From DAOMOD01 sp964526035 (GTDB lineage Bacteria; Pseudomonadota; Gammaproteobacteria; Xanthomonadales; BPKI01): a stretch of DNA of 22,664 nt. Both the position numbers and the translations under genes were made by a program. The stretch covers positions 1 to 22,664 of the forward strand of contig CAZGKE010000050.1 in NCBI GenBank assembly GCA_964526035.1. The letters run 5' to 3'. How positions within the stretch are numbered: the stretch's first letter is position 1; every line of letters begins with the position of its first letter. A model generated the notes under the pieces. The model was given only the letters and a program-made list of their open reading frames with translations. It did not search any database and was not told the DNA's origin. Shown in pieces: positions 15,098 to 22,589 of this stretch.

Positions 15098-16120
15098 GTG
15101 GCCTTGCCGCTGGAATTCACGCCCGGCCCCATGCCGTGGCTCGCGGCAGCATCGGCCACAGCGCTTTCGGCATTGCTGACCGGCTTGACCGTCCGATACG
15201 CGAGGCACGCGGGCCTGCTCGACATGCCCGGGCAACGCCGTTCGCACGCAGTGCCGACGCCACGCGGCGGCGGGGCAGGGATCGTGGTTGTTGCCCTGCT
15301 CGGACTGTGGGTGGTGTGGCCGTTGGAATGGGAGGGGCAGCTAGCCCTGTCGGTAGCCATCGCCACCGTGGGCCTGGTCGGTTGGATCGACGATCATCGC
15401 GGCCTGCCGGCACTTGCGCGCCTGGTCGTGCAGTTGCTGGCCGCCATGCTGGCCGTCGCTGCCTTGATTGATATCGATGCCGGGTTCGGCTTCGCGTTGC
15501 TTGCGGTGTTGGGGGTTGTCGGGTCGACCAACGTCATGAACTTCATGGACGGCAGCGACGGCATGGCGACGCTGGAAGGCATCTTCCTTGCGCTGGCGGC
15601 GACCCTATTGGCAGCCGCCGCAGGGGAACTCGACTGGGCGCTGTGGTGCCTGCTGATCGCCTGTGCCTGCCTCGGCTTCCTGCCTTTCAACGCACCCCGG
15701 GCGAGGGTCTTCCTTGGCGACGTCGGCAGCACTTCATTGGGCTTCTGTCTGGCGGTGGCAGGGGTGGCCCTTGTCGTGTCCGGAGCGATGACCCTCTGGC
15801 AGGCCCTGCTCCTTGGCTCAGCGTTTTTCGGCGATGCCGGCTGCACCCTGGCCTGGCGCATTCTGCGTGGACGCCGTTGGTATACTGCGCATCGTGAACA
15901 CACCTATCAGTGGCTGATCCGTTCGGGTTTCTCGCATCCCGAAGTTGCCGCTGCCTACATGGCCTGGAACCTCCTCCTGGTGTCCCCGCTGATCATTCTT
16001 GGCATGCATCGCCCCGCCTGGCAGCCCGCCCTCGCCGCTGGCGCCTATGTCCTTGCTCTGCTGGCATGGTCTGGTGCGCGTGCATGGTGCCTGCGCAGGT
16101 CGCGGATGAGGACGGCCTGA
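15098..16120 (+). CDS. wbpL: WbpL/WecA-like polyprenyl-phosphate sugar-1-phosphate transferase
   Basis: This 340-residue protein has about ten membrane helices and belongs to glycosyltransferase family 4. It would transfer a HexNAc-1-phosphate from a UDP-sugar to undecaprenyl phosphate and so start an O-antigen or related glycan. Motifs are WIDDHRGL (D98, D99), NVMNFMDGSDGMA (145-157), RVFLGDVGST (203-212) and HREHTYQWL (265-273). The HREHTYQ form is like P. aeruginosa WbpL, which uses FucNAc or QuiNAc-type sugars; the sugar here is unknown. A GTG at 15098, 8 bp after the lapB stop and 7 bp after an AGG, is preferred. An ATG at 15131 is the alternative and would remove 11 residues. WbpM follows 1 bp later. 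Confidence 0.88.
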   Translation: MALPLEFTPGPMPWLAAASATALSALLTGLTVRYARHAGLLDMPGQRRSHAVPTPRGGGAGIVVVALLGLWVVWPLEWEGQLALSVAIATVGLVGWIDDHRGLPALARLVVQLLAAMLAVAALIDIDAGFGFALLAVLGVVGSTNVMNFMDGSDGMATLEGIFLALAATLLAAAAGELDWALWCLLIACACLGFLPFNAPRARVFLGDVGSTSLGFCLAVAGVALVVSGAMTLWQALLLGSAFFGDAGCTLAWRILRGRRWYTAHREHTYQWLIRSGFSHPEVAAAYMAWNLLLVSPLIILGMHRPAWQPALAAGAYVLALLAWSGARAWCLRRSRMRTA

Positions 16121-16121
16121 C

Positions 16122-18029
16122 ATGGGGCGTCAGGTGCGAGCCTGGATTGCCGGTATCCATCCGAGGCTGGCGGTGGTCGGCCATGACCTCTTCATGGTGT
16201 GGGCGGCATGGATGTTGGCGACCGTGGCGCGCTATCACTTCTGGCCCGATCCGCCGCCGCTGGGCGCGTTTCCCCCTGAGCTGTGGATCGTCCTGGGCGC
16301 GCAGGGCCTGGTTCTGTGGTGGACTGGTCTCTATCGCGGGCTGTGGCGATTTGCCAGCTTGCCCGACCTGTTCAACATCGTGCGCGCCGCCGTCGCCGGT
16401 GTACTGGCCATCGCGCTCGGCCTGTTTCTGTTCAATCGCCTGGAAGGCGTTCCGCGCTCGGTGCTGCTGATGTACCCGGTGCTGGTTTCCGTGCTGCTCG
16501 GTGCACCGCGCCTGCTGTACCGCTACTGGAAGGACAGCAGGCTGGATTTCAGCCAGCTGGCGCCGTCCAAGCGCGTACTGGTGTTGGGCGCGGGACGGGC
16601 CGGCGAGGCGCTGCTCCGCGATCTTCGCCTCGACCGCAGTTTCCACCTGGTGGGTCTGCTTGACGACAACCGCAGCCTGCGCGGAGCCAAGCTGCACGGC
16701 GTTCCCGTGCTGGGCAGCCTGGAGCAGCTCGGCGACATTGCCCAGGAAACGGCGGCCGAAATGCTGCTGATCGCCATGCCCTCGGCCAGCAACGCACAGA
16801 TGCAGCGCGTGGTGGAGGCCTGCGAACTGACCGGGCTGCCGTTTCGAACTGTGCCGCGCCTGCAGGACGTGGTCGCCGGACGGCTCAGCTTCAACCAGCT
16901 CAAGGAAGTGGCCATCGAGGACCTTCTCGGTCGCGATCCGGTGTTGCTCGACTGGACCGCTGTACGCACCGGCCTTGCCGGCAAGCGAGTGCTGGTGACC
17001 GGCGGCGGCGGCTCGATCGGTGCGGAGCTTTGCCGCCAGGTGGCGCGACTTGGCGCGACATCGCTGACGGTGCTCGATCAGACCGAGTTCAATCTCTACC
17101 GTATCGAACAGGAGCTTCGCCGCGACTTTCCCGATCTCCTCTTCCAGCCCGTGCTGGGAGACGTCTGCGACCCGGCCGCATGCGAGTACGTGCTCGGGCT
17201 GTCGCGGCCCGAGGTGCTGTTCCACGCCGCCGCGTACAAGCATGTGCCTCTGCTCGAGGTGGGCGCGCGCGAGGCGGTGCGCAACAACGTGCTGGGTACG
17301 GAAGGGATGGGGCGCGCCGCCATGCGCCACGGCGTCGGCACCTTCGTCCTGATCTCCACCGACAAGGCGGTCAATCCCGCCAACGTGATGGGCGCCAGCA
17401 AGCGGGCCGCCGAGCGGGTCTGTCGCGCGCTTTCCCGCGAGGCCGAAGGCCGCACCCGCTTCATCACCGTGCGCTTCGGCAACGTGCTCGATTCCGCCGG
17501 CAGCGTGGTGCCCTTGTTCCGCGAGCAGATCGCGGCCGGCGGTCCGGTGACCGTGACGCACCCGGAAATCAGGCGTTATTTCATGACGATTCCTGAGGCC
17601 TGCCAGCTCATCCTGCAGGCGGCGGTGCTCGGAGAGGGCGGGGAGATCTTCGTGCTCGACATGGGCGAACCGGTACGCATCCGCTATCTGGCCGAGCAGA
17701 TGATCCGCCTCGCCGGCAAGGTACCTGACAAGGACATCGCCATCGTTTTCACCGGGCTGCGCCCTGGCGAGAAGCTCTTCGAGGAGCTGTTCCACGATCA
17801 TGAGGAGTATCAGGAAACCCGCCACAGCAAGATCTTCCTGTCGACGCCGCGCGCTCCGTTCGACGGCGATCTCGACGCCTTGCTGCGTCAGGCACATGCG
17901 GCCGTACGAAGCTATGACGAGGCGCGCGTTCTGGAACTTCTGAGGCAGCTGGTGCCGGAGTTCAAGTCCGTGGCCGGGAGTGGTGACGGCGATGTCACCA
18001 GCATTCATCGTATCGCCAATCAGGGCTGA
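16122..18029 (+). CDS. wbpM: WbpM/FlaA1-like UDP-GlcNAc 4,6-dehydratase, membrane-bound
   Basis: This 635-residue protein has four N-terminal membrane helices (residues about 15-135), a first Rossmann domain (VLVLGAGRAGEALLRDL, 152-168) and a second, catalytic SDR domain starting TGGGGSIG at 293-300. The catalytic tyrosine of normal SDRs is replaced by methionine in MGASK (M423, K427), the hallmark of the large WbpM/CapD class. STDKAVNPANV precedes it. P. aeruginosa WbpM converts UDP-GlcNAc to the 4-keto-6-deoxy sugar used for QuiNAc and FucNAc. Together with the preceding WbpL-like transferase it would provide and load the first sugar of a surface glycan. It starts 1 bp after wbpL and ends 7 bp before galU. 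Confidence 0.93.
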   Translation: MGRQVRAWIAGIHPRLAVVGHDLFMVWAAWMLATVARYHFWPDPPPLGAFPPELWIVLGAQGLVLWWTGLYRGLWRFASLPDLFNIVRAAVAGVLAIALGLFLFNRLEGVPRSVLLMYPVLVSVLLGAPRLLYRYWKDSRLDFSQLAPSKRVLVLGAGRAGEALLRDLRLDRSFHLVGLLDDNRSLRGAKLHGVPVLGSLEQLGDIAQETAAEMLLIAMPSASNAQMQRVVEACELTGLPFRTVPRLQDVVAGRLSFNQLKEVAIEDLLGRDPVLLDWTAVRTGLAGKRVLVTGGGGSIGAELCRQVARLGATSLTVLDQTEFNLYRIEQELRRDFPDLLFQPVLGDVCDPAACEYVLGLSRPEVLFHAAAYKHVPLLEVGAREAVRNNVLGTEGMGRAAMRHGVGTFVLISTDKAVNPANVMGASKRAAERVCRALSREAEGRTRFITVRFGNVLDSAGSVVPLFREQIAAGGPVTVTHPEIRRYFMTIPEACQLILQAAVLGEGGEIFVLDMGEPVRIRYLAEQMIRLAGKVPDKDIAIVFTGLRPGEKLFEELFHDHEEYQETRHSKIFLSTPRAPFDGDLDALLRQAHAAVRSYDEARVLELLRQLVPEFKSVAGSGDGDVTSIHRIANQG

Positions 18030-18036
18030 TCCATCC

Positions 18037-18906
18037 ATGAAGCAGATTCGCAAGGCGGTCTTCCCGGTCGCGGGACTGGGCACGCGGTTCCTGCCGGCCA
18101 CCAAGGCGGTACCCAAGGAAATGCTTCCGATCGTGGACAAGCCGCTGGTGCAGTATGCCGTCGAGGAGGCGGTGGCGGCCGGCTGCGACACCCTGGTATT
18201 CGTCACCAATCGCTACAAGCACCCCATCGCCGATCATTTCGACAAGGCCTACGAACTGGAGTCGAGACTCCAGGCGGCCGGCAAGAGCGAGTTGCTCGAA
18301 CGCGCCACCGGCATGCTGCCGGCCGGCGTGTCCTGCGTGTTCGTGACCCAGGCTGAGGCCCTTGGGCTGGGACACGCGGTGCTGTGCGCACGCGCCGTGG
18401 TCGGCGACGAACCATTCGCCGTGCTGTTGCCGGACGACCTCGTGTACGCACCCGGCGATCCGTGCCTCAAGCAGATGGTCGAGGTCGCGGCAGAACACGG
18501 TGGCAGCGTCCTGGCCGTGCAGGATGTGCCGCGCGAGCTTACCGGCAGCTACGGCATCGCCGAGATCGATCCAGTCGATGATCGCGTCGGTCACATCCGC
18601 GGACTGGTGGAAAAGCCGCGCCCCGAGCTTGCGCCATCCACGCTCGGCGTGGTCGGTCGCTACGTACTCGACGCAGCGGTCTTCGACCTGCTGGCCACGC
18701 AAAGCCCCGGTGCCGGCGGTGAGATTCAGCTCACCGATGCCATCGCCCGACTGGCCGCCGCACAGCCAGTTTTCAGCTACCGCTTCCGCGGCGTGCGCTA
18801 CGACTGCGGAAGCAAGCTGGGCCTGGTGCAGGCCACGCTGCGCCATGCGCTCGACGATCCCGAAATGGCCGACGCGCTTCGCGGGCACCTGGCGTCCTTG
18901 CAATGA
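18037..18906 (+). CDS. galU: UTP-glucose-1-phosphate uridylyltransferase
   Basis: This 289-residue enzyme makes UDP-glucose from UTP and glucose-1-phosphate for LPS core, exopolysaccharide and other glycans. The nucleotide-binding signature GLGTRFLPATKAVPKEMLP is at residues 13-31. LPDDLVY, GLVEKPRPELAPS, GGEIQLTDAI and RGVRYDCGSKLG are the later GalU blocks. The ATG at 18037 gives the standard length and places the signature correctly; an in-frame ATG at 17980 lies inside wbpM and is not used. The position after wbpL and wbpM fits a nucleotide-sugar role in the same operon. Its last four bases (ATGA) overlap the next gene. Confidence 0.96.
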   Translation: MKQIRKAVFPVAGLGTRFLPATKAVPKEMLPIVDKPLVQYAVEEAVAAGCDTLVFVTNRYKHPIADHFDKAYELESRLQAAGKSELLERATGMLPAGVSCVFVTQAEALGLGHAVLCARAVVGDEPFAVLLPDDLVYAPGDPCLKQMVEVAAEHGGSVLAVQDVPRELTGSYGIAEIDPVDDRVGHIRGLVEKPRPELAPSTLGVVGRYVLDAAVFDLLATQSPGAGGEIQLTDAIARLAAAQPVFSYRFRGVRYDCGSKLGLVQATLRHALDDPEMADALRGHLASLQ

Positions 18907-20072
18907 GTAGCGACCTCTACTGGATCATCAACCATCTCGGCGAGGACCGCGAACGCTACGCTGGCGCGGTCACCCCGCCGATATACCAGTCCAGCATGTT
19001 CGCGTACCCGGACGTGGCCAGCCTGCGCGTGGCGCTGAGCGATGAACTCGAACATCCCTTCTATACCCGCGGCCACAACCCCACGGTCAATATCCTGAGG
19101 AAGAAGCTCGCGGCGCTGGAAGGTTCGGAGGACGCACTGGTATTCGGCTCCGGCAGCGGTGCCATGGCGGCCGCGGTGATCGCTCTGGTCGGCGCGGGCG
19201 ATCACGTGGTCTGCGTCGACAAGCCATACAGCTGGACCCGTGGACTGCTGCGCGATCTACTGCCGCGGTTCGGAGTGGAAACCACGTTCGTCGACGCGCG
19301 CGATAGCGCCGCCGTCGAGTATGCACTGCGCGCGCAAACCAAGCTCATCGTGCTGGAAAGCCCCAATTCCTGGACCTACGAGCAGCAGGACCTGGCTGCG
19401 GTGGCGGCAATGGCCAGGTCTCGGTCCATCACCACGATCTGCGACAACAGCTATGCCACGCCTCTCTACCAGCGACCCATCGATCACGGCATCGACCTGG
19501 TGGTGCACACGCTGACCAAATACCTGAACGGTCACAGCGACGTGGTCGCCGGTGCAGTGTGCGGTCGCGCCGACCTGATCCGCCGGATCTTCCGTGGTCC
19601 CTACATGACGATCGGCGCGATCCTGTCGCCCCACGATGCATTCCTCGTCCTGCGCGGCCTGCGCACGCTGCCGCTCAGGCTGGAGCGCGCTGCCGATACC
19701 GCGGTCGCCGTTGCTGCGTTCCTGCGCACCCACCCGAAGATCGAAAGGGTCTATGTCGCCGGTGACCAGAACGATCCGCAAAAGGATCTCAGCGCGCGCC
19801 AGCTGAGGCGGCCCAACGGCTTGCTGTCGATTGAAATCGTCGGCGGTCCGGAGGCGGCCGAGCGCTTCTGCAATGCCCTGCAGCGCTTCCTGCTGACCTG
19901 CTCCTGGGGCGGTCACGAGTCGCTGGTGTGGCCGGTCTGCGCCTTGTTCGACAGCGAGAACTACGCGAAGGCAAGAACCGCGCTGCCGCTCAACCTGGTG
20001 CGGCTGTCGATCGGTCTCGAACCGGCCGACGTCCTCATCGCCGACCTCGACGAGGCGCTGGCCCAGGCCTGA
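18903..20072 (+). CDS. metC: Cys/Met metabolism PLP enzyme, probably cystathionine beta-lyase
   Basis: This 389-residue protein belongs to the gamma-family of PLP enzymes. The PLP lysine is K206 in TLTKYLNGHSDVVAGAV. FYTRGHNPTVNIL (about 53-65), GSGSGAMAAA (82-91), the stacking tyrosine in KPYSWTR (Y109), ESPNSWTYE (152-160) and DNSYATPLYQRP are also present. The family includes cystathionine beta-lyase, cystathionine gamma-lyase and gamma-synthase and methionine gamma-lyase; the SPNSWTYE form and the late SWGGHESLVWP segment favour MetC, which splits cystathionine to homocysteine, pyruvate and ammonia. Its start overlaps the galU stop. This unusual partnership may only reflect compact gene packing. 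The exact reaction is not certain. Confidence 0.82.
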   Translation: MSSDLYWIINHLGEDRERYAGAVTPPIYQSSMFAYPDVASLRVALSDELEHPFYTRGHNPTVNILRKKLAALEGSEDALVFGSGSGAMAAAVIALVGAGDHVVCVDKPYSWTRGLLRDLLPRFGVETTFVDARDSAAVEYALRAQTKLIVLESPNSWTYEQQDLAAVAAMARSRSITTICDNSYATPLYQRPIDHGIDLVVHTLTKYLNGHSDVVAGAVCGRADLIRRIFRGPYMTIGAILSPHDAFLVLRGLRTLPLRLERAADTAVAVAAFLRTHPKIERVYVAGDQNDPQKDLSARQLRRPNGLLSIEIVGGPEAAERFCNALQRFLLTCSWGGHESLVWPVCALFDSENYAKARTALPLNLVRLSIGLEPADVLIADLDEALAQA

Positions 20073-20092
20073 GCATCGCGCCTCGCGACGGG

Positions 20093-20536
20093 CTATCCGA
20101 GCCGCGCCAGTAGTACCTCCACCAGGATCACCACCGCCAGCAGAGTGCCGAATATGGTTGCCGCCAGCAGCCGATGCACCCGTACGATGGTGCGCAGGCT
20201 GCGACCGCGACGCACGGGGATGTCGCGCAGGGTTCGCGCGCTCGACGGCGGAAAGCGGCCCTCGGCTTCGCTGAGTGCCGCTGAGCGGTGCACCCACCAG
20301 ACCCATCCAAGACCGGGTACCAGCAGCAGCCCGACCGCAATGCGGAAGCTGGTGCGGGCCTCGCTCAGAGTCTCCGAGCGGGCCTCGCCGTAGAGGCGCT
20401 GCCCGAGTTCACGGGTATGGTCGCGAACGGCGTGGATGGTGACTGCGGCGATGGCGACAAAGGCCAGCAGCAGCCACAGCGCACGGCGCCGCTGGACAGG
20501 ATCACCCCGATGGATCTCGCGCTCCTCGCGTCGCAC
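20093..20536 (-). CDS. Unrecognised three-helix membrane protein
   Basis: I do not recognise this 147-residue protein. It starts with a charged segment (MRREEREIHRGDPVQRRR) and has three hydrophobic helices at about residues 19-37, 64-86 and 120-146. The loops are rich in arginine and include ARSETLSEART and RTLRDIPVRRGRSLRT. A GTG at 20536 is the only start that keeps the first helix; GGGAG lies about 10 bp upstream of it on this strand. It ends 20 bp from the stop of the convergent metC and starts 90 bp from the divergent FAD oxidoreductase. Hydrophobic periodicity and the clean fit between neighbours favour a real gene, but no family or function is assigned. Confidence 0.6.
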   Translation of the reverse strand: MRREEREIHRGDPVQRRRALWLLLAFVAIAAVTIHAVRDHTRELGQRLYGEARSETLSEARTSFRIAVGLLLVPGLGWVWWVHRSAALSEAEGRFPPSSARTLRDIPVRRGRSLRTIVRVHRLLAATIFGTLLAVVILVEVLLARLG

Positions 20537-20613
20537 TCTGTGTTGGCTCCCGTATTGGCCCGGTCCGCGCAGGGCGCCCGGCCTTCATCGTATCCTTGCC
20601 GCCCGCGCTACCC

Positions 20614-20618
20614 AAGGA
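20614..20618 (+). promoter_or_regulatory. Shine-Dalgarno deciding a TTG start
   Basis: AAGGA lies 8 bp before the TTG at 20627. It supports TTG as the start of the FAD oxidoreductase instead of the ATG at 20510, which would overlap the divergent membrane-protein gene. Confidence 0.6.
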
Positions 20619-20626
20619 CCACCCGC

Positions 20627-21901
20627 TTGAGCAGCTACTACCGCGCCACGGCGCCCGACCTGGAACTGCCGGCGCTTTCATCGGCGTTGCGCTGTCGCGT
20701 GGCGGTGATTGGTGGTGGATACGCCGGGCTGGCCACCTGCCTGGGTCTTGCCGAGCGCGGTGTCGAAGACGTGGTGCTGCTGGAAGCCGGCCCGATCGGC
20801 CACGGGGCCTCCGGTCGCAACGGCGGGTTCGTGTTCGCCGGCTACTCGCTTTCCGAGGAGGCGCTGCACAGGACGCTGGATGCGGCGCATGCGCGACGTC
20901 TCTACCTGCGCACTGTGGAAGCCGTGAACACCGTTCGGCGTCGCATCGGCGACTACGCCATCGATTGCGAGATGGTCGACGCCGGCGTGCTGTGGGCCAA
21001 CTGGTTCGACGACGAGAGCGTGCTGCGCGAGAAGCAGGGCTTCCTGCGTGAGCAGTTCGGCGTCGACTGGTCCTTCGTCGATGGCGAGGCCCTGCGCCGC
21101 GAACACATTCGCAGCAACCGCTATTCCGCCGCACTGCACGAAACCAACGCCATGCACGTGCATCCTCTGAAGATGGCGCAGGGCTTCGCGCGGGCGGCGA
21201 CCGGGCAGGGGGTGCGCGTGTTCGAGCACAGTCCGGCGGTCGCCATCGAGCGCCGCGACGGTGGCTGGTCGATCGACACCCCGAAGGCGCGCGTGCGCTG
21301 CGATGCGCTGGTGCTGGCCTGCGGCGGCTATTCCACGCCGCTTCATCGCCAAGCGCATCGTGCCGTGCTCCCCATAGCCACCTACGTCATGGCCACCGAG
21401 CCGCTCGGCGAGCGCCTGCCGGAACTTCTGCCGACGCGCGCTGCGGTGTATGACACACGCTTCGCCTTCGACTACTACCGCCGTCTCAGGGACGACCGGC
21501 TGCTCTGGGGCGGCCGCATTTCCATCCTCGATCGTGAGCCGCAAGCGGTCGAGCGCCTGCTGCGCCGAGATCTGGCGCGGGTGTTCCCGGAACTCGTGGA
21601 CGTGCGCGTCGATTTCGCCTGGAGCGGCCTGATGGGCTACGCCCCGCACCAGATGCCGCATATCGGCGAGATCGAACCCGGGCTGTGGACCTGTCAGGCC
21701 TTCGGCGGCCACGGCGTCGCCACGACCAGTGTCGGCGGTGAACTGGTGGCCGCCGCGCTGGCCGACGGCGACGACGCCTGGCGCGACTACAATCAGTTCG
21801 GACTGGACCGCGCCTGGGGTGCACTGGGCAAGGTCGGTGCGCAGGCTACCTACAGCTGGCTGCAGGTACGGGACTGGGCAAGGGAGCGGCTTGGAAAATG
21901 A
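20627..21901 (+). CDS. FAD-dependent amine/amino-acid oxidoreductase (DAO family)
   Basis: This 424-residue flavoprotein has the FAD dinucleotide motif VAVIGGGYAGLATCLGLAERG at its N-terminus (GGGYAG at 29-34). Next come ending acidic residues in LLEAG and the GASGRNGGFVFAG loop common to the DAO family and close to gamma-glutamylputrescine oxidase (PuuB) types. Later blocks are MHVHPLKMAQGFARAA, LVLACGGYS, FDYYRRLRDDRLLWGGR and WSGLMGYAPHQMPHIGEIEPGLW, with the C-terminal FAD segment AFGGHGVATTSVGGELVA. The substrate is probably an amine or N-substituted amino acid; no polyamine genes are nearby to narrow it. The TTG start has a good ribosome site. The frame is open 113 codons further up, but that part overlaps the minus-strand gene. 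Confidence 0.85.
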   Translation: MSSYYRATAPDLELPALSSALRCRVAVIGGGYAGLATCLGLAERGVEDVVLLEAGPIGHGASGRNGGFVFAGYSLSEEALHRTLDAAHARRLYLRTVEAVNTVRRRIGDYAIDCEMVDAGVLWANWFDDESVLREKQGFLREQFGVDWSFVDGEALRREHIRSNRYSAALHETNAMHVHPLKMAQGFARAATGQGVRVFEHSPAVAIERRDGGWSIDTPKARVRCDALVLACGGYSTPLHRQAHRAVLPIATYVMATEPLGERLPELLPTRAAVYDTRFAFDYYRRLRDDRLLWGGRISILDREPQAVERLLRRDLARVFPELVDVRVDFAWSGLMGYAPHQMPHIGEIEPGLWTCQAFGGHGVATTSVGGELVAAALADGDDAWRDYNQFGLDRAWGALGKVGAQATYSWLQVRDWARERLGK

Positions 21902-21925
21902 TGCGGCAGTCCGGAACTCCGCAGC

Positions 21926-21959
21926 GCAATGCGGGCCGCATTTCTGCGGCCCGCATTGC
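21926..21959. terminator. Perfect 15-bp hairpin, bidirectional terminator
   Basis: GCAATGCGGGCCGCA (21926-21940), loop TTTC, and its exact complement (21945-21959) form a 15-bp stem rich in GC. It lies between two convergent genes, 24 bp after the FAD oxidoreductase stop and 27 bp from the stop of the minus-strand gene, where a shared terminator is expected. Neither side has a strong T-run directly after the stem, so it may act partly as a 3'-end stabiliser. Confidence 0.75.
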
Positions 21960-21986
21960 CGTTCGGAGCTTTCTGAATCTGCCGCT

Positions 21987-22517
21987 CTAGTCGGGTTGCG
22001 TGCAGCCTTCCTGCTGCTTCTTCGGAGCATCCTCGACCTCGGATGAACCACCTCCATTGGGGTATTCCGTGGTGACCAGCTGTTGCCCCGCTCCAATATA
22101 AATGCTTGTAATGATCGTGCCACCGGGGAGCTCCGCCTCGCCGATCAGCTCGAATAGCCCCCAGCCCCAACCATCGTAGCCGCCGCAGACTTTGCTGCCG
22201 GCCTGTTGCGGCGAGGCTTCGAACGTGTGGAGCCGAATCTCCGAATCGCCTTGAGCGAATTTCCGGAAGTCGCTGTGGCTCTCGGGGATATCGTAAGTGG
22301 CGACGAGCTCCCTCTTCCCATTGGGCATTGTCAAAAAGGCCGTGACCGTATTGCCAGTCGTTATGGTCAGGATGCAGTTGGTGCTGCACTCGGGGGCCTC
22401 AAACCCTGGAGACTTCAGTGCGTCCGTCGACGCATGCGCAACGGGGCTCAGCGCTGTTCCCAGAACGATGGCGGCTGCGGTCAGCCAGCCGTATACGGAA
22501 GAATCTACCAATCGCAT
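21987..22517 (-). CDS. Unrecognised secreted protein with four cysteines
   Basis: This protein has 176 residues if started at the ATG at 22517. I do not recognise it. Residues 1-29 form a signal peptide ending PVAHA-S. The mature part has cysteines at 44 and 48 (ECSTNC), 111 (KVCGGY) and 172 (EGCTQPD), which suits disulphides in the periplasm or outside. A glycine/tryptophan-rich YDGWGWGLFEL segment is near 114. The ATG at 22550 would add 11 residues, but the ATG at 22517 has GGAG 10 bp upstream, begins the signal peptide cleanly and leaves room for a leader. By eye its G+C (about 55-60%) is below the neighbours, which hints at acquisition. It stands alone at the window edge behind a G-tract promoter. 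Confidence 0.7.
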   Translation of the reverse strand: MRLVDSSVYGWLTAAAIVLGTALSPVAHASTDALKSPGFEAPECSTNCILTITTGNTVTAFLTMPNGKRELVATYDIPESHSDFRKFAQGDSEIRLHTFEASPQQAGSKVCGGYDGWGWGLFELIGEAELPGGTIITSIYIGAGQQLVTTEYPNGGGSSEVEDAPKKQQEGCTQPD

Positions 22518-22562
22518 ATCAATTGCACTCCATTTGGCGTGACGCTTCATTGCGTCTAGGGG

Positions 22563-22589
22563 ATCGTACCCCCCCCCTCAATATTTCAA
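22563..22589 (-). promoter_or_regulatory. Promoter with a run of nine G in its spacer
   Basis: Reading the minus strand, TTGAAA (22589-22584) is a -35-like box and TACGAT (22568-22563) a -10-like box. The 15-bp spacer between them contains nine consecutive G (22577-22569). Transcription would start near 22556 and give a leader of about 40 nt to the ATG at 22517. Gain or loss of G would change the spacer around the optimum of 17 bp, as in known phase-variable promoters. Confidence 0.45.

Noticed and set aside
15878..15886. Extended -10 motif TGGTATACT inside the wbpL-like gene
   Set aside because: It codes for the conserved WYT before HREH, and no -35 is found at the right distance.
15993..18209. 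Minus-strand open frame of 738 codons opposite wbpL, wbpM and galU
   Set aside because: Shadow of the codon bias of wbpM; histidine- and glutamine-rich with no recognisable domain.
20288..20626. 113-codon upstream extension of the FAD oxidoreductase
   Set aside because: It overlaps the minus-strand membrane gene, looks unlike the family, and the TTG at 20627 has a good ribosome site.
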